Assembly (NCBI GenBank): GCA_945882475.1
Contig: CAMCWJ010000141.1
Coordinates: 1 to 7,472, forward strand
Origin: Bifidobacterium breve
GTDB taxonomy: Bacteria > Actinomycetota > Actinomycetes > Mycobacteriales > Mycobacteriaceae
Length of the DNA stretch: 7,472 nucleotides
Direction of reading: 5' to 3'
Positions 6,727-7,472 of the stretch are shown piece by piece. Within the stretch, counting starts at the first letter, position 1; every line of letters begins with the position of its first letter. Under the pieces are notes generated by a model. That model made no database searches, had not been told where the DNA came from, and worked only from the letters and a program-made list of their open reading frames with translations. Position numbers and translations under genes: made by a program.

Positions 6727-7472
6727 GTGTTCACCTCTTCCGCTTCCCGGATTGGACCCACCGCGCGGCCGAGCAGCCACGCGGGCACCGCCGCCAGCGC
6801 CACCAGAGTGATCGCGTACGGCGCCGCCGCTCCGTAGGCGGCTACGTCGGTTCTGCTCCACAGCTCCGTCGCCAGGGTGTCCAGGCCAGTGGGCCGCAGC
6901 ATCAGCGTTGCGGGCAATTCTTTCATAGCAGTGAGCATGACCAGAATCCCGCCGGCGGCAACCCCCGGCAGGGTGAGACGCAACGTCGTTGTGGCCCATG
7001 CCCGAACCGGACCGAGTCCAAGGGTGCGGGCGGTCTCCTCGAGTATCGGTGGCACCGCGGCGGTGGCGCTTCGGGTGGCGGCTACCGCTTTGGGCCCGAA
7101 GAGCACGGCGTAGGCGACCGCCAGAACGGCGACACTTTGGTAGGCGAACGGTGCGACCGCGAGTGTCAGGAACACCAGGGACAGTCCGACCACCACACCG
7201 GGCAGGGCATGACCGGTGAAGGACAGCGTCTCGACAGTGCGGACCAGCGGTGTGCGGTAGCGCCCCGCGAGGATGCCGACTGGGAGGGCCAGGGCAACGG
7301 CCAACACCGCGCCGGCGAACGAGACCGCAACCGATGTCATTGCGGCGGCGATCAGTTCACCCACAATCAGAGGCGACCTCCCGTGCTCGACCATGCGCAA
7401 CAGCAACGAGACAAGTGGCACGCCGAGGGCCAGTGCGGTGAGTCCGCCGAGCCAACAGAGTGCGCCCACGCG
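6723..7472 (-). CDS. ABC transporter permease, ferric iron (FbpB/SfuB) type, C-terminal half only
   Basis: The frame is open through the right edge, so only the last 249 codons are visible; iron permeases of this type are about 500-550 residues with two six-helix halves, and this is the second half. Hydrophobic segments are visible at about residues 8-26, 36-68, 88-108, 112-130, 171-181 and 217-234. The cytoplasmic ATPase-contact (EAA) loop is EETARTLGLGP...LTLPGV at about 144-170 (DNA about 6960-7040). The later KELPATLMLRPTGLDTLA stretch (183-200) is characteristic of ferric-iron permeases such as SfuB/FbpB. The protein sits in the cytoplasmic membrane and pairs with the ATPase encoded immediately after it with a four-base overlap. 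The substrate-binding lipoprotein would be expected further upstream, outside the window. The iron substrate is inferred from sequence resemblance. Confidence 0.88.
   Translation of the reverse strand, partial: RVGALCWLGGLTALALGVPLVSLLLRMVEHGRSPLIVGELIAAAMTSVAVSFAGAVLAVALALPVGILAGRYRTPLVRTVETLSFTGHALPGVVVGLSLVFLTLAVAPFAYQSVAVLAVAYAVLFGPKAVAATRSATAAVPPILEETARTLGLGPVRAWATTTLRLTLPGVAAGGILVMLTAMKELPATLMLRPTGLDTLATELWSRTDVAAYGAAAPYAITLVALAAVPAWLLGRAVGPIREAEEVNT
6733..6738 (-). promoter_or_regulatory. Ribosome binding site fixing the ABC-ATPase start
   Basis: The minus strand reads AGAGGT six bases before the GTG at 6726. Together with the GTGA overlap, it places the ATPase start here rather than at any of the upstream codons of the same open frame. 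Confidence 0.6.

Noticed and set aside
6727..6999. N-terminal extension of the ABC ATPase by 91 codons
   Set aside because: The extension overlaps the permease, has no ABC-like sequence, and the GTG at 6726 has a good ribosome binding site and a four-base overlap with the permease stop.
1..7472. tRNA, rRNA, CRISPR array, insertion sequence, phage or attachment site
   Set aside because: No repeat array, transposase, terminal inverted repeat or structured RNA gene was seen; the window is tightly packed with conserved housekeeping genes.

Overview
The window looks like a chromosomal segment from a high-GC actinobacterium, most likely a non-tuberculous Mycobacterium/Mycolicibacterium. Evidence: strong GC bias, almost exclusive use of GTG/TTG starts, and a gene order hemL - phosphoglycerate-mutase-like - tlpA-like - ccdA - resB - ccsB that, from memory, matches M. 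tuberculosis Rv0524-Rv0529. Species assignment is inference.

All eight genes lie on the minus strand, so transcription runs from right to left. From the right edge: (1) the C-terminal half of a two-domain ABC permease of the ferric-iron (FbpB/SfuB) type, cut by the window end (6723-7472); (2) its ATP-binding subunit (5593-6726); (3) hemL, glutamate-1-semialdehyde aminomutase (5567-4248); (4) a histidine-phosphatase/phosphoglycerate-mutase-like protein (4251-3640); (5) a TlpA/ResA-like thioredoxin lipoprotein (3643-3029); (6) ccdA (3032-2274); (7) resB (2277-706); (8) ccsB, which starts with GTG at 706 and runs off the left edge. Six of the seven junctions overlap by 1 or 4 bases, so the window is essentially fully coding. 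The only non-coding gap is 5568-5592, upstream of hemL.

The genes form a logical set. The ABC transporter probably imports ferric iron, HemL makes 5-aminolevulinate for heme, and CcdA, the TlpA-like protein, ResB and CcsB form a System II cytochrome c maturation pathway: CcdA passes reductant across the membrane to the thioredoxin lipoprotein, which keeps apocytochrome cysteines reduced, while ResB-CcsB exports heme and ligates it. The phosphatase-like protein in the middle has no obvious role in this pathway. No wholly new system was recognised. The most unusual signal is a cluster of three small perfect dyads plus a plausible -35/-10 pair packed into about 50 bp around the ABC-ATPase stop and hemL start.
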